Below are positions 1 to 4,732 of a stretch of 9,510 bases of DNA, one piece after another. The notes below the pieces were generated by a model, which saw only the letters and a program-made list of their open reading frames with translations, did no database searches and was not told the origin of the DNA. Numbering within the stretch: the first letter of the stretch is position 1; every line of letters starts with the position of its first letter. The DNA comes from Nitrospirota bacterium (lineage in GTDB: Bacteria; Nitrospirota; Thermodesulfovibrionia; JACRGW01). Both the position numbers and the translations under genes were made by a program. The stretch covers positions 1 to 9,510 of the forward strand of contig JACRGW010000123.1 of assembly GCA_016212195.1 (NCBI GenBank), in the 5' to 3' direction.

Positions 1-2
1 GC

Positions 3-275
3 GCTATAGTGGGCGCTGGACTTGCACTCCTTTTTGCCCCTCATTCTGGTAAGAAGACCAGAAAAGATATCACGAGATACGCGAGAAAAACCAGGAACAA
101 GACAGAAGACCTGGCCTCCAATCTTATGGAGAGCCTCTCGGGACTTGTGGATGAAATATCTGAAAAAACCTCCGATGCCCTGACAAAAGGAAAAGATCTC
201 ACCGCTGATGCAAAGAAGGAAATCCTTAAGGCGATTGACAGACAGAAGGAAAAGATCGAGAAGATATTGGGATAG
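3..275 (+). CDS. YtxH-like protein, 3' part (5' end outside window)
   Basis: The reading frame is already open at the left edge. A GTG at position 9 is in frame but is probably internal, because the upstream codons continue the hydrophobic stretch (A-I-V-G-A-G-L-A-L-L-F-A-P). That Gly/Ala-rich membrane segment ending in LLFAPHSGKKTRKDI is the hallmark of the YtxH family, small proteins with one N-terminal membrane helix followed by a charged amphipathic helical tail. The tail here is rich in Lys, Glu and Asp and is probably coiled coil, ending QKEKIEKILG. The family is linked to general stress in some bacteria, but its biochemical role is unknown. The gene ends at a TAG, and the next gene on the right is convergent. 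The family call is fairly sure; no specific function can be given. Confidence 0.75.
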   Translation, partial: AIVGAGLALLFAPHSGKKTRKDITRYARKTRNKTEDLASNLMESLSGLVDEISEKTSDALTKGKDLTADAKKEILKAIDRQKEKIEKILG

Positions 276-371
276 AAATTATATCTTATCTTAAATATCC
301 TGCAATATGGCTATAGATGTAGTTATACAATTGTCATGTGGCTTGATATTTTTGAAGAAACCATAAGTGGA
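276..371. other. Intergenic gap between convergent YtxH-like and selW genes
   Basis: This is about 96 bases of A/T-rich sequence between two convergent stop codons. A 19-codon ATG frame begins at 307 but has no ribosome binding site or recognisable product. I see no hairpin followed by a T run that would make a convincing terminator on either strand. Confidence 0.6.
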
Positions 372-593
372 TTAAGTTGAACGGATGAGTTTTGTAATTT
401 CACCCTCATCAGGGAAACGGTAGAGCTTATCCTTGGAAAAAATAAGCTTCCCGTCAACAGTTACATCAAAGACCCCGTTACTTCCCTCTATTAACTCTAC
501 ATCTACACCAAATTCCTTTTTCAGTTCGGCCGCAAGACTTGTAGCCCTGGGTTTATAATTTCAGACTACGCAGTATTTAATCTTGATACCCAT
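372..593 (-). CDS. SelW/Rdx-family selenoprotein with in-frame UGA (CxxU)
   Basis: Reading the minus strand from the ATG at 593 gives MGIKIKYCVV, then TGA at 563-561, then NYKPRATSLAAELKKEF and on to a TAA at 374-372. That is 73 residues if TGA is read as selenocysteine. This matches the SelW/SelT/SelH (Rdx) thioredoxin-like family: first strand, CxxU/CxxC redox motif (residues 8-11), then the helix N-Y-K-P-R-A, a G-x-F-x-V strand (residues 40-44) and a near C-terminal R-F-P-x-x-G-E-I motif. Its TGA sits exactly at the family's redox-active residue. A hairpin with a GU-containing apical loop starts about 15 nt after the TGA. A GGGGAG ribosome site (607-602) lies 8 nt before the ATG, which overlaps the end of the upstream cyclophilin-like gene. 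Members are thought to be thiol/selenol oxidoreductases. The alternative is a nonsense-mutated Cys version, which fits less well. Confidence 0.85.
528..546 (-). promoter_or_regulatory. Putative bacterial SECIS hairpin for the selW UGA codon
   Basis: The minus-strand RNA downstream of the UGA (563-561) folds as GGCU-A-CAA / loop GUC / UUG-C-GGCC. This is seven base pairs including one G-U, with a single A-C mismatch. The loop begins with G-U, and its G lies about 22 nt after the UGA. Bacterial SECIS elements recognised by SelB lie within the coding sequence just after UGA and carry an unpaired G/U in a small apical loop, as in E. coli fdhF. The fold is seen by eye only and its energy was not computed. 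Confidence 0.6.
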
Positions 594-949
594 ATCCTAT
601 TCTCCCCTTTAACAGACCTTAATATCTTAGGATCTCCAATTATTCTTCCTACAAGGTTCACCTTACCGGCGGGGACAGGTTCAGAACCTCTGCTCATTGG
701 TGTTGGTCCAAAGAATATAGCGAGAGCCCTTCCCGGAGGCCAGTAGCCTATGTCTCCAACCTTTACCTCAGTTGTAGATGTCTGATCCGGTCCCTTTGAT
801 ACTGGGATTTCGAAGTAAAACTCATCTCCCCATACACTAAATTCTCTCTCTATGGGGAGGCTACCGACTATAGCCTTTGCTGTCTCTGTATCAAAAAGCT
901 CTCCATCCAGCTCGATAGATCCTACCTTTATTGTTATTGGCGTCTGCAT
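566..949 (-). CDS. Cyclophilin-like fold protein (DUF369/TM1367 type)
   Basis: A 127-residue protein. It begins with a beta strand, MQTPITIKVGSIELDGELFD, followed by E-T-A-K-A-I-V-G-S-L-P, then W-G-D-E-F-Y-F-E-I-P (residues 40-49), V-G-D-I-G-Y-W-P-P-G-R-A-L-A-I-F-F-G-P-T-P (63-83) and a final strand after a V-G-R-I-I-G-D motif. These are the marks of the small bacterial and archaeal cyclophilin-like proteins (Pfam Cyclophil_like). The family has the cyclophilin barrel, but its enzymatic activity is not established, so a prolyl isomerase role should not be assumed. The last 28 bases overlap the start of the selenoprotein gene, so the two are probably co-transcribed and translationally coupled. 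The start codon has no Shine-Dalgarno but follows a good promoter closely. The C-terminal 20 residues match the usual family ending less clearly. Confidence 0.75.
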   Translation of the reverse strand: MQTPITIKVGSIELDGELFDTETAKAIVGSLPIEREFSVWGDEFYFEIPVSKGPDQTSTTEVKVGDIGYWPPGRALAIFFGPTPMSRGSEPVPAGKVNLVGRIIGDPKILRSVKGENRIWVSRLNTA

Positions 950-958
950 GTCTATTGG

Positions 959-987
959 ATTTTATAGAATATTTCAAAAAATTTCAA
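959..987 (-). promoter_or_regulatory. Probable promoter of the cyclophilin-like/selW pair
   Basis: On the minus strand, TTGAAA (987-982) is followed after 17 nt by TAAAAT (964-959); each hexamer matches the sigma-70 consensus at five of six positions. Transcription would start about 7 nt later, only some 3 nt before the ATG at 949, which would give a nearly leaderless message. This is consistent with the absence of a ribosome binding site. Confidence 0.5.
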
Positions 988-1046
988 GAAAGATTTTAAT
1001 ACTCGGCTCTGGTTATGATTTATATCATGCAATTATAAAGACAACC

Positions 1047-1055
1047 TGTTAAAAT
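1047..1055 (+). promoter_or_regulatory. Possible extended -10 promoter of the zinc-ribbon gene
   Basis: TGTTAAAAT (1047-1055) fits the extended -10 form TGn-TAnAAT with its hexamer TAAAAT ending 5 nt before the ATG at 1061. No good -35 element is seen, as is usual for extended -10 promoters. A second TATAAT (1055-1060) abuts the ATG but would start transcription inside the gene. Confidence 0.35.
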
Positions 1056-1060
1056 ATAAT

Positions 1061-1309
1061 ATGGCGTTGAAAGATACATGTCCGGGAAGTAGTGAGATCA
1101 AAAGCCCCTATCCGGAGGAGATAAAATGCTTCTTCTGCGGTGTCATAACTGAGATATGGACAGATGAGACAGAAACCACCTGTAAGGGGTGTAGAAAAAC
1201 AATATCTCGGGAGATGAAACCTTCCTGCATTGTGTGGTGCCCTGCAGCAAAGGAATGTGTCGGCGCCGAAAAATACGAGCGCCTTATGAAGGCCAAAAAA
1301 GATAAATAA
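1061..1309 (+). CDS. Small eight-cysteine zinc-ribbon-like protein
   Basis: This 82-residue protein has eight cysteines: C7 in D-T-C-P-G-S, CFFC at 23-26, CKGC at 41-44, and C56, C60 and C66 in the stretch SCIVWCPAAKECVG. The two CxxC pairs, 15 residues apart and separated by E-I-W-T-D-E, look like a zinc ribbon. The other four cysteines could hold a second metal or an Fe-S cluster; that is inference. I recognise the layout C-P-G-S ... P-E-x-I-K-C-x-x-C-G ... S-C-I-x-W-C-x-x-A-K-E-C as a conserved small protein of anaerobic bacteria, sometimes fused to or annotated beside HD phosphohydrolases, but I know of no proven function. The ATG at 1061 is the only sensible start, since it precedes C7. 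There is no Shine-Dalgarno. The gene is divergent from the cyclophilin-like pair. Confidence 0.7.
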   Translation: MALKDTCPGSSEIKSPYPEEIKCFFCGVITEIWTDETETTCKGCRKTISREMKPSCIVWCPAAKECVGAEKYERLMKAKKDK

Positions 1310-1370
1310 GACCTCGGACATACTCTCCTTCGGATTCTTCTGCCATTTTCCTTAAATTGAAGACATCCAT
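1284..1370 (-). pseudogene. Possible gene-start remnant with strong RBS (28 codons)
   Basis: On the minus strand an ATG at 1370 follows TAGGAGAGAGA, one of the best ribosome sites among the accessory genes. It opens a frame beginning MDVFNLRKMAEESEGEYVRG, which reads like the N-terminus of a real protein. The last residues are antisense to the 3' end of the zinc-ribbon gene, and the frame stops at 1286-1284. This looks like the first ~20 codons of a gene whose remainder has been lost, though a genuine short peptide cannot be excluded. I do not recognise the family. Confidence 0.3.
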
Positions 1371-1453
1371 TCTCTCTCCTAAATATATTATCTACTTTTC
1401 TTTTACAAGTAAGTTTTACCTATCCTTCAAGGAATTCTTTCTTATAGAAGATT

Positions 1454-1840
1454 TCAAATTTTATGAACGGGTTTTTTGCCATAGTGTTTTCTGGCTTCTT
1501 TTATGGTGAGAGGCTTTTCATAATTTGTTCCAAGCGTATACTGGTTCAACGTATTTTTAGTCTCAAGTTTTATAACAAGTTTTGCATCGAGGGCATTGGC
1601 TATTTTTTTGAGTGTAGAAAGTTTGGGCAAACCGTGAGTAAGCCTTTCGATTCGTGATACGGTAGATTGCGGTATATCAGCCTTTTTCGCAATATCTTCC
1701 TGGGTCATCTTTTTCCTTAATCTTTGTTCAATGATGCTTTTAACAAGCTCGTACTCAGGAAGTAGTTTTTCGAATTCTTCTCTTACAGCCTTCTTTTTGA
1801 GTAATTCCTTTATGTGTTCCTCATAAGTAACCTTTTTCAT
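1454..1840 (-). CDS. higA: HigA-type antitoxin, XRE-family HTH
   Basis: A 128-residue protein. An N-terminal helical region (residues 1-35, highly charged) precedes a Cro/C1-type helix-turn-helix with the typical run M-T-Q-E-D-I-A-K-K-A-D-I-P-Q-S-T-V-S-R-I-E-R (about 45-66), followed by L-K-K-I-A-N-A-L-D-A-K-L. After the DNA-binding domain there is a tail of about 35 residues ending YGKKPVHKI. It starts one base after the toxin stop codon (TAA-C-ATG) with a strong GGGAGG site (1852-1847) inside the end of the toxin gene, so the two are translationally coupled. In HigBA modules the antitoxin neutralises the toxin and represses the shared promoter; the palindrome at 2211-2226 is the likely target. 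The toxin-first order is typical of this family. Confidence 0.88.
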   Translation of the reverse strand: MKKVTYEEHIKELLKKKAVREEFEKLLPEYELVKSIIEQRLRKKMTQEDIAKKADIPQSTVSRIERLTHGLPKLSTLKKIANALDAKLVIKLETKNTLNQYTLGTNYEKPLTIKEARKHYGKKPVHKI

Positions 1841-1841
1841 G

Positions 1842-2195
1842 TTACGCCTCCCTTGAAAGGTAATCTTTCATTCTTCGTTCAGCTATTTCGATCTCCTTTT
1901 TAAGAGTCTTATCTGTTTTCTTTGTAAAGCCATGCAGTAAGATAAACTTCCTGCCTGTATGGGCGAAATACAGTATTCTACTGATACCTGACTTATCTTT
2001 AATCCTTAGTTCAAATAGTTTTCTGTGACCTGCAATCTGTTTAACATATGGTTCTTTTACAGCGACACCATATTCCTTAAGCAATCTTGTAATAAAAATA
2101 TATTTTGCCTGACCTTCATCGGAAAGTGAATCAATAAATTCTTTCACAGGGCATCTTCCACTACTCGTAACATAGTATTCAATTGCCCAACTCAT
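1842..2195 (-). CDS. higB: HigB-type toxin (RelE superfamily, Gp49-like)
   Basis: A 117-residue protein with the RelE/HigB pattern: MSWAIEYYVTSSGRCPVKEF at the start (W-x-I-x-Y-Y ... G-x-x-P-V-x-E-F-I), a helical region, then K-L-F-E-L-R-I-K (59-66), S-R-I-L-Y-F-A (72-78), L-L-H-G-F-T-K-K (86-93) and a basic C-terminal helix. Such toxins are ribosome-dependent mRNA endonucleases; the basic residues of the L-H-G-F-T-K-K-T segment belong to the active region in the family. Length is normal and nothing appears missing, so the module should be intact. It lies immediately upstream of higA. No Shine-Dalgarno is seen before the ATG, and its promoter and operator lie within about 40 bases. Confidence 0.88.
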   Translation of the reverse strand: MSWAIEYYVTSSGRCPVKEFIDSLSDEGQAKYIFITRLLKEYGVAVKEPYVKQIAGHRKLFELRIKDKSGISRILYFAHTGRKFILLHGFTKKTDKTLKKEIEIAERRMKDYLSREA

Positions 2196-2200
2196 AATTT

Positions 2201-2235
2201 ATTATATAATATAGCACGGGTGCTATAAATGTAAA
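2201..2235 (-). promoter_or_regulatory. higBA promoter
   Basis: Two overlapping arrangements are possible on the minus strand: TTTACA (2235-2230), 16 nt, TATATT (2213-2208); or TTTATA (2229-2224), 17 nt, TATAAT (2206-2201), the latter with a perfect -10. Either would start transcription within about 6 nt of the higB ATG at 2195. Confidence 0.5.
2211..2226. promoter_or_regulatory. HigA operator palindrome
   Basis: ATAGCACGGGTGCTAT is a perfect 7-bp inverted repeat (ATAGCAC / GTGCTAT) around a two-base centre. It lies between and overlapping the promoter hexamers of higBA, where a bound XRE-family dimer would block RNA polymerase. That HigA binds it is inference from position and symmetry. Confidence 0.65.
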
Positions 2236-2315
2236 GAAAAATAATAAAAAATATATACTCACAAAAGAAATGCGATTAATAATGGACTCTTTTGGGGTTA
2301 GTTTTTTTCTTTAAA

Positions 2316-2332
2316 TAAGAAATGCTTTCTTA
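2316..2332. repeat. Perfect 7-bp inverted repeat at the end of the DUF433 gene
   Basis: TAAGAAA-TGC-TTTCTTA is a perfect hairpin whose right arm includes the TAA of the DUF433-like gene. On the minus strand it is followed by an A-rich rather than T-rich stretch, so it is not a standard intrinsic terminator. It could be mere A/T-rich coincidence. Confidence 0.3.
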
Positions 2333-2530
2333 CGCGGAGCTTCTATAAGCAAAGGTAACCCTTACATCATCGGGTTTAATCCTGTATTCCTTGCATACTT
2401 CTTCTGCCGTCATTCCGCCAGCTAATCCACCTACGATGACCTCAACAGGGACACGCGTGTTTTTAATCACAGGCTTTCCGCTCATAACATCAGGATTAAT
2501 CTCTATCCTCTTCTTCCAGTCTGCTTTCAT
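2330..2530 (-). CDS. DUF433 (VapB-like) antitoxin, orphan, shortened C-terminus
   Basis: A 66-residue protein with the DUF433 signature: R-I-E-I-N-P-D-V-M-S-G-K-P-V-I-K-N-T-R-V-P-V (about 8-29), then a helix-turn-helix-like stretch G-M-T-A-E-E-V-C-K-E-Y-R-I-K-P-D-D-V-R. Family members usually end with A-Y-A-x-E-x-L or similar; here the frame reads F-A-Y-R-S-S-A and stops, slightly short. DUF433 proteins are typically antitoxins paired with a downstream PIN-like DUF5615 toxin. The 134 bases downstream hold no toxin frame, only the higBA promoter, so this is an orphan. Candidate promoter: TTGAAA (2565-2560), 17 nt, TAAAGT (2542-2537), only 6 nt before the ATG, with no ribosome site. Confidence 0.75.
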   Translation of the reverse strand: MKADWKKRIEINPDVMSGKPVIKNTRVPVEVIVGGLAGGMTAEEVCKEYRIKPDDVRVTFAYRSSA

Positions 2531-2536
2531 GGTTTA

Positions 2537-2565
2537 ACTTTAACACAAATGGAAATTCTTTTCAA
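2537..2565 (-). promoter_or_regulatory. Possible promoter of the DUF433 gene
   Basis: TTGAAA (2565-2560) and TAAAGT (2542-2537) are 17 nt apart on the minus strand. The -10 ends 6 nt before the ATG, which predicts a start of transcription at or next to the A of ATG. Confidence 0.35.
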
Positions 2566-2572
2566 TTATCTG

Positions 2573-2649
2573 TATAATTTTAATAAACATTATAATTTCT
2601 ATTGAAGTATCCCACCAGATTGATTTTTTAACTATAGGTATGTTACAGT
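2573..2649 (+). promoter_or_regulatory. Candidate promoters for the rsmB operon
   Basis: Three candidates lie in the divergent gap. TATAAT at 2573-2578 has a weak TGGAAA 17 nt upstream (2550-2555). A second TATAAT lies at 2591-2596. Closest to the gene is an extended -10, TGTTACAGT (2641-2649), with TTGATT (2620-2625) 18 nt before the hexamer, ending 6 nt before the rsmB ATG. Which is used cannot be told from sequence. Confidence 0.35.
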
Positions 2650-2655
2650 CCCTGT

Positions 2656-4017
2656 ATGACCACGCTCTTAAAATCTAAGACCGCAAGGCACTTAGCCCTC
2701 GAAGCGCTCTATGGGATTGATATCGAAGGTAAGTTTGCTAAAAATGCTTTGGATGAGGCTTTCGAAAATCCACTCAATCCTGAAGATAAATCCCTTATCA
2801 TGGAGATCGTATATGGTGTTCTCAGACACAGGAGGAGGCTTGACTGGATAATTGAGACCCTGGCAGAGAGGGATATAAAAACAATAGACCCCTGGATAAG
2901 AAATAATCTGAGGATGGGTGTTTATCAAATTCTTTTTCTTGACAGGATTCCCGAGTGGGCTGCTGTAAATGAATCAGTTGAGCTTGTCCACAGGATCCTG
3001 CGGACAAAGGTCTATGGTCATACAGGGGTTGCAGGCCTTGTGAATGCTGTACTCAGGAATATCATCAGGAAAAAGGAAGAGATAAGATATCCGTCTATAG
3101 AAGATGACCCAGTACTGCATATATCTGTCCTTTACTCCCATCCGGAATGGCTTGTGAAGAGATGGGTCGAACGTTTCGGTATCAATGAGACTGTATCTCT
3201 TTGTAAGGCAAATAATGAAATCCCTCCCCTGATATTGCGGACCAATACTCTCCTGATAAGCAGGGAAGAACTTCTATATGCACTCAGGGAAGATGTTGAA
3301 AATGCCGAGGCGACTCACCTCTCATATTATGGTATAAGGATAAAGGGATTTCCTCATATTACTGAACTCCAGGCGTATAAAAAAGGATGGTTCCAGGTCC
3401 AGGATGAAGGTGCACAACTTATAGCCCCTATGCTCGATCCCAGAAAGGGCGAAAGGGTCCTCGATGCCTGTGCGGGATTAGGGGGAAAGGCAACACATAT
3501 AGCGGAAATCATGGAGAATAATGGAGAGATAGTAGCCCTTGATATAGATGATAAAAGGATTCGGTTTCTCAGAGAAAATATAGAGAGGCTTGGTATAAAG
3601 ATAATAAAGATTTTGAAAGCAGATGCTACACAGAACCTCGGTTATCTCGGTACATTTGACAGGATCCTCATTGATGTCCCGTGCTCAGCCCTAGGTGTCC
3701 TCAGACGTCACCCTGAAGGGAAATGGAGAAAGAAGGAAGGGATAATAAAGGAATTTAAGAGGATTCAGTCAGCAATACTTAACAGTGTTTCTTCACTCCT
3801 TAAACCTGGAGGCAAGCTGGTCTATTGCACATGTTCAACAGAGCCTGAAGAGGGGGAAGAGGTGATAGAAACTTTCCTTAAAGAGAATCAAGATTTTTAT
3901 CTCGATGACCCTTCATCCAGTCTCCCCGAAGGGGTTCTGAACAAAGGTCTTTTAAGGGTCTATCCTCACATCCATAGCACTGATGGGTTCTTTGCTGCAA
4001 AGATTGGGAGGATCTGA
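2656..4017 (+). CDS. rsmB: 16S rRNA (cytosine-967-C5)-methyltransferase RsmB
   Basis: A 453-residue protein of normal RsmB (Sun/Fmu) length. Residues 1-140 form the NusB-like RNA-binding domain (R-H-L-A-L-E-A-L-Y near the start, V-N-A-V-L-R-N at 129-135). The C-terminal part is a Rossmann methyltransferase: F-Q-V-Q-D-E-G at 246-252, the AdoMet-binding LDACAGLGGKAT at 269-280, L-D-I-D (295-298), motif IV DVPCSALGVLRRHPEGKWR (340-358) with the product-release Cys343, and motif VI Y-C-T-C-S (390-394) with the expected nucleophile Cys393. It methylates C967 of 16S rRNA using AdoMet. It heads the plus-strand operon; the PASTA gene starts two bases after its TGA. There is no Shine-Dalgarno before the ATG, but an extended -10-like element lies close upstream. 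Both catalytic cysteines are present. Confidence 0.95.
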   Translation: MTTLLKSKTARHLALEALYGIDIEGKFAKNALDEAFENPLNPEDKSLIMEIVYGVLRHRRRLDWIIETLAERDIKTIDPWIRNNLRMGVYQILFLDRIPEWAAVNESVELVHRILRTKVYGHTGVAGLVNAVLRNIIRKKEEIRYPSIEDDPVLHISVLYSHPEWLVKRWVERFGINETVSLCKANNEIPPLILRTNTLLISREELLYALREDVENAEATHLSYYGIRIKGFPHITELQAYKKGWFQVQDEGAQLIAPMLDPRKGERVLDACAGLGGKATHIAEIMENNGEIVALDIDDKRIRFLRENIERLGIKIIKILKADATQNLGYLGTFDRILIDVPCSALGVLRRHPEGKWRKKEGIIKEFKRIQSAILNSVSSLLKPGGKLVYCTCSTEPEEGEEVIETFLKENQDFYLDDPSSSLPEGVLNKGLLRVYPHIHSTDGFFAAKIGRI

Positions 4018-4019
4018 TT

Positions 4020-4730
4020 ATGGATATCAGATTCTTTTTTAAATTATTCTTCTATTCCAGCGTTTTTCTTGTAATCACCATAGCAACCACACTTTTAACG
4101 ATGGAGTTCCTCACAAAAGGCAAGACTGTCTCTGTCCCGGACATAAGGAATAAACAGATAGTCGAAGCAGGAGGAATCCTCAAGGACGCTAAGTTAAAGT
4201 TCAGCATAGAAGGAGAAGAATTCCATCCTAATGTACCCAAGGATTTCATCATATCCCAGAAGCCCCATCCAGACTCTGTTATAAAGGAAGGAAGGAGCGT
4301 CGCGGTTATCGTGAGCAGAGGTCAACAGGAGGTTACAGTTCCGAGGTTGGAAATGGAACCATTAAGAATGGCAGAGAAGACTATAAGGGAAAACGGTTTA
4401 ACCATTGGCAATATTGCAAGGGTTAATTCAGCATCCATAGTTAAGGACGTTGTTATAGCCCAGAACCCTCCACCCGGATCTGTCATTGATAGAAGAGAAA
4501 AGATCAACCTCCTGGTAAGTTCTGGTCCTCAGGAGACCTGGTATAAGACACCTTCCCTTATTGGGAAGATGCTTAATGAAGGGTCTGCTATATTGGAGCA
4601 GATGGAGATAGAGATTTCGATTGTGTTATCTAAGGGTGAAGAAGCAGGACGCATCCTCGGTCAAAAACCGAAAGCAGGATTCCCTATAAAGAAAGGGGAT
4701 AGATTAGAACTAACAGTCGTGGAGAAATAA
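4020..4730 (+). CDS. Membrane-anchored protein with three PASTA domains
   Basis: A 236-residue protein with a short cytoplasmic start, one membrane helix (about residues 7-28, F-F-F-K-L-F-F-Y-S-S-V-F-L-V-I-T) and three PASTA repeats filling the rest (about 37-100, 105-168 and 176-236). Each ends in the usual pattern: I-I-S-Q-K-P-H-P-D-S-V-I-K-E-G, V-I-A-Q-N-P-P-P-G-S-V-I-D and I-L-G-Q-K-P-K-A-G-F-P-I-K-K-G. PASTA domains bind peptidoglycan or muropeptides in Ser/Thr kinases and some penicillin-binding proteins. There is no kinase or transpeptidase domain here, so it is probably a cell-wall-sensing or wall-binding accessory facing the periplasm (inference). GGGAGG (4006-4011) lies 8 nt before the ATG. 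It sits between rsmB and rpe, two and two bases from each. Confidence 0.85.
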   Translation: MDIRFFFKLFFYSSVFLVITIATTLLTMEFLTKGKTVSVPDIRNKQIVEAGGILKDAKLKFSIEGEEFHPNVPKDFIISQKPHPDSVIKEGRSVAVIVSRGQQEVTVPRLEMEPLRMAEKTIRENGLTIGNIARVNSASIVKDVVIAQNPPPGSVIDRREKINLLVSSGPQETWYKTPSLIGKMLNEGSAILEQMEIEISIVLSKGEEAGRILGQKPKAGFPIKKGDRLELTVVEK

Positions 4731-4732
4731 AG

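Noticed and set aside
307..366. 19-codon ATG frame after the YtxH-like gene
   Set aside because: No Shine-Dalgarno, no recognisable sequence, and within the range expected by chance.
561..563. TGA in the SelW frame as a plain stop or sequencing error
   Set aside because: Homology continues uninterrupted after it, it occupies the redox position, and a SECIS-like hairpin follows; recoding is the simpler reading.
852..1052. Plus-strand 66-codon frame antisense to the cyclophilin-like gene
   Set aside because: No ribosome site, no family resemblance, and its first third is the exact antisense of a better-supported gene.
1049..1321. Minus-strand 90-codon frame opposite the zinc-ribbon gene
   Set aside because: The plus strand encodes an ordered cysteine pattern; the minus translation looks random and lacks a ribosome site.
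2640..2678. 12-codon leader peptide frame (MLQSLYDHALKI) overlapping the rsmB start
   Set aside because: Only a weak AGG precedes it, it has no codon bias suggestive of attenuation, and no terminator hairpin follows.
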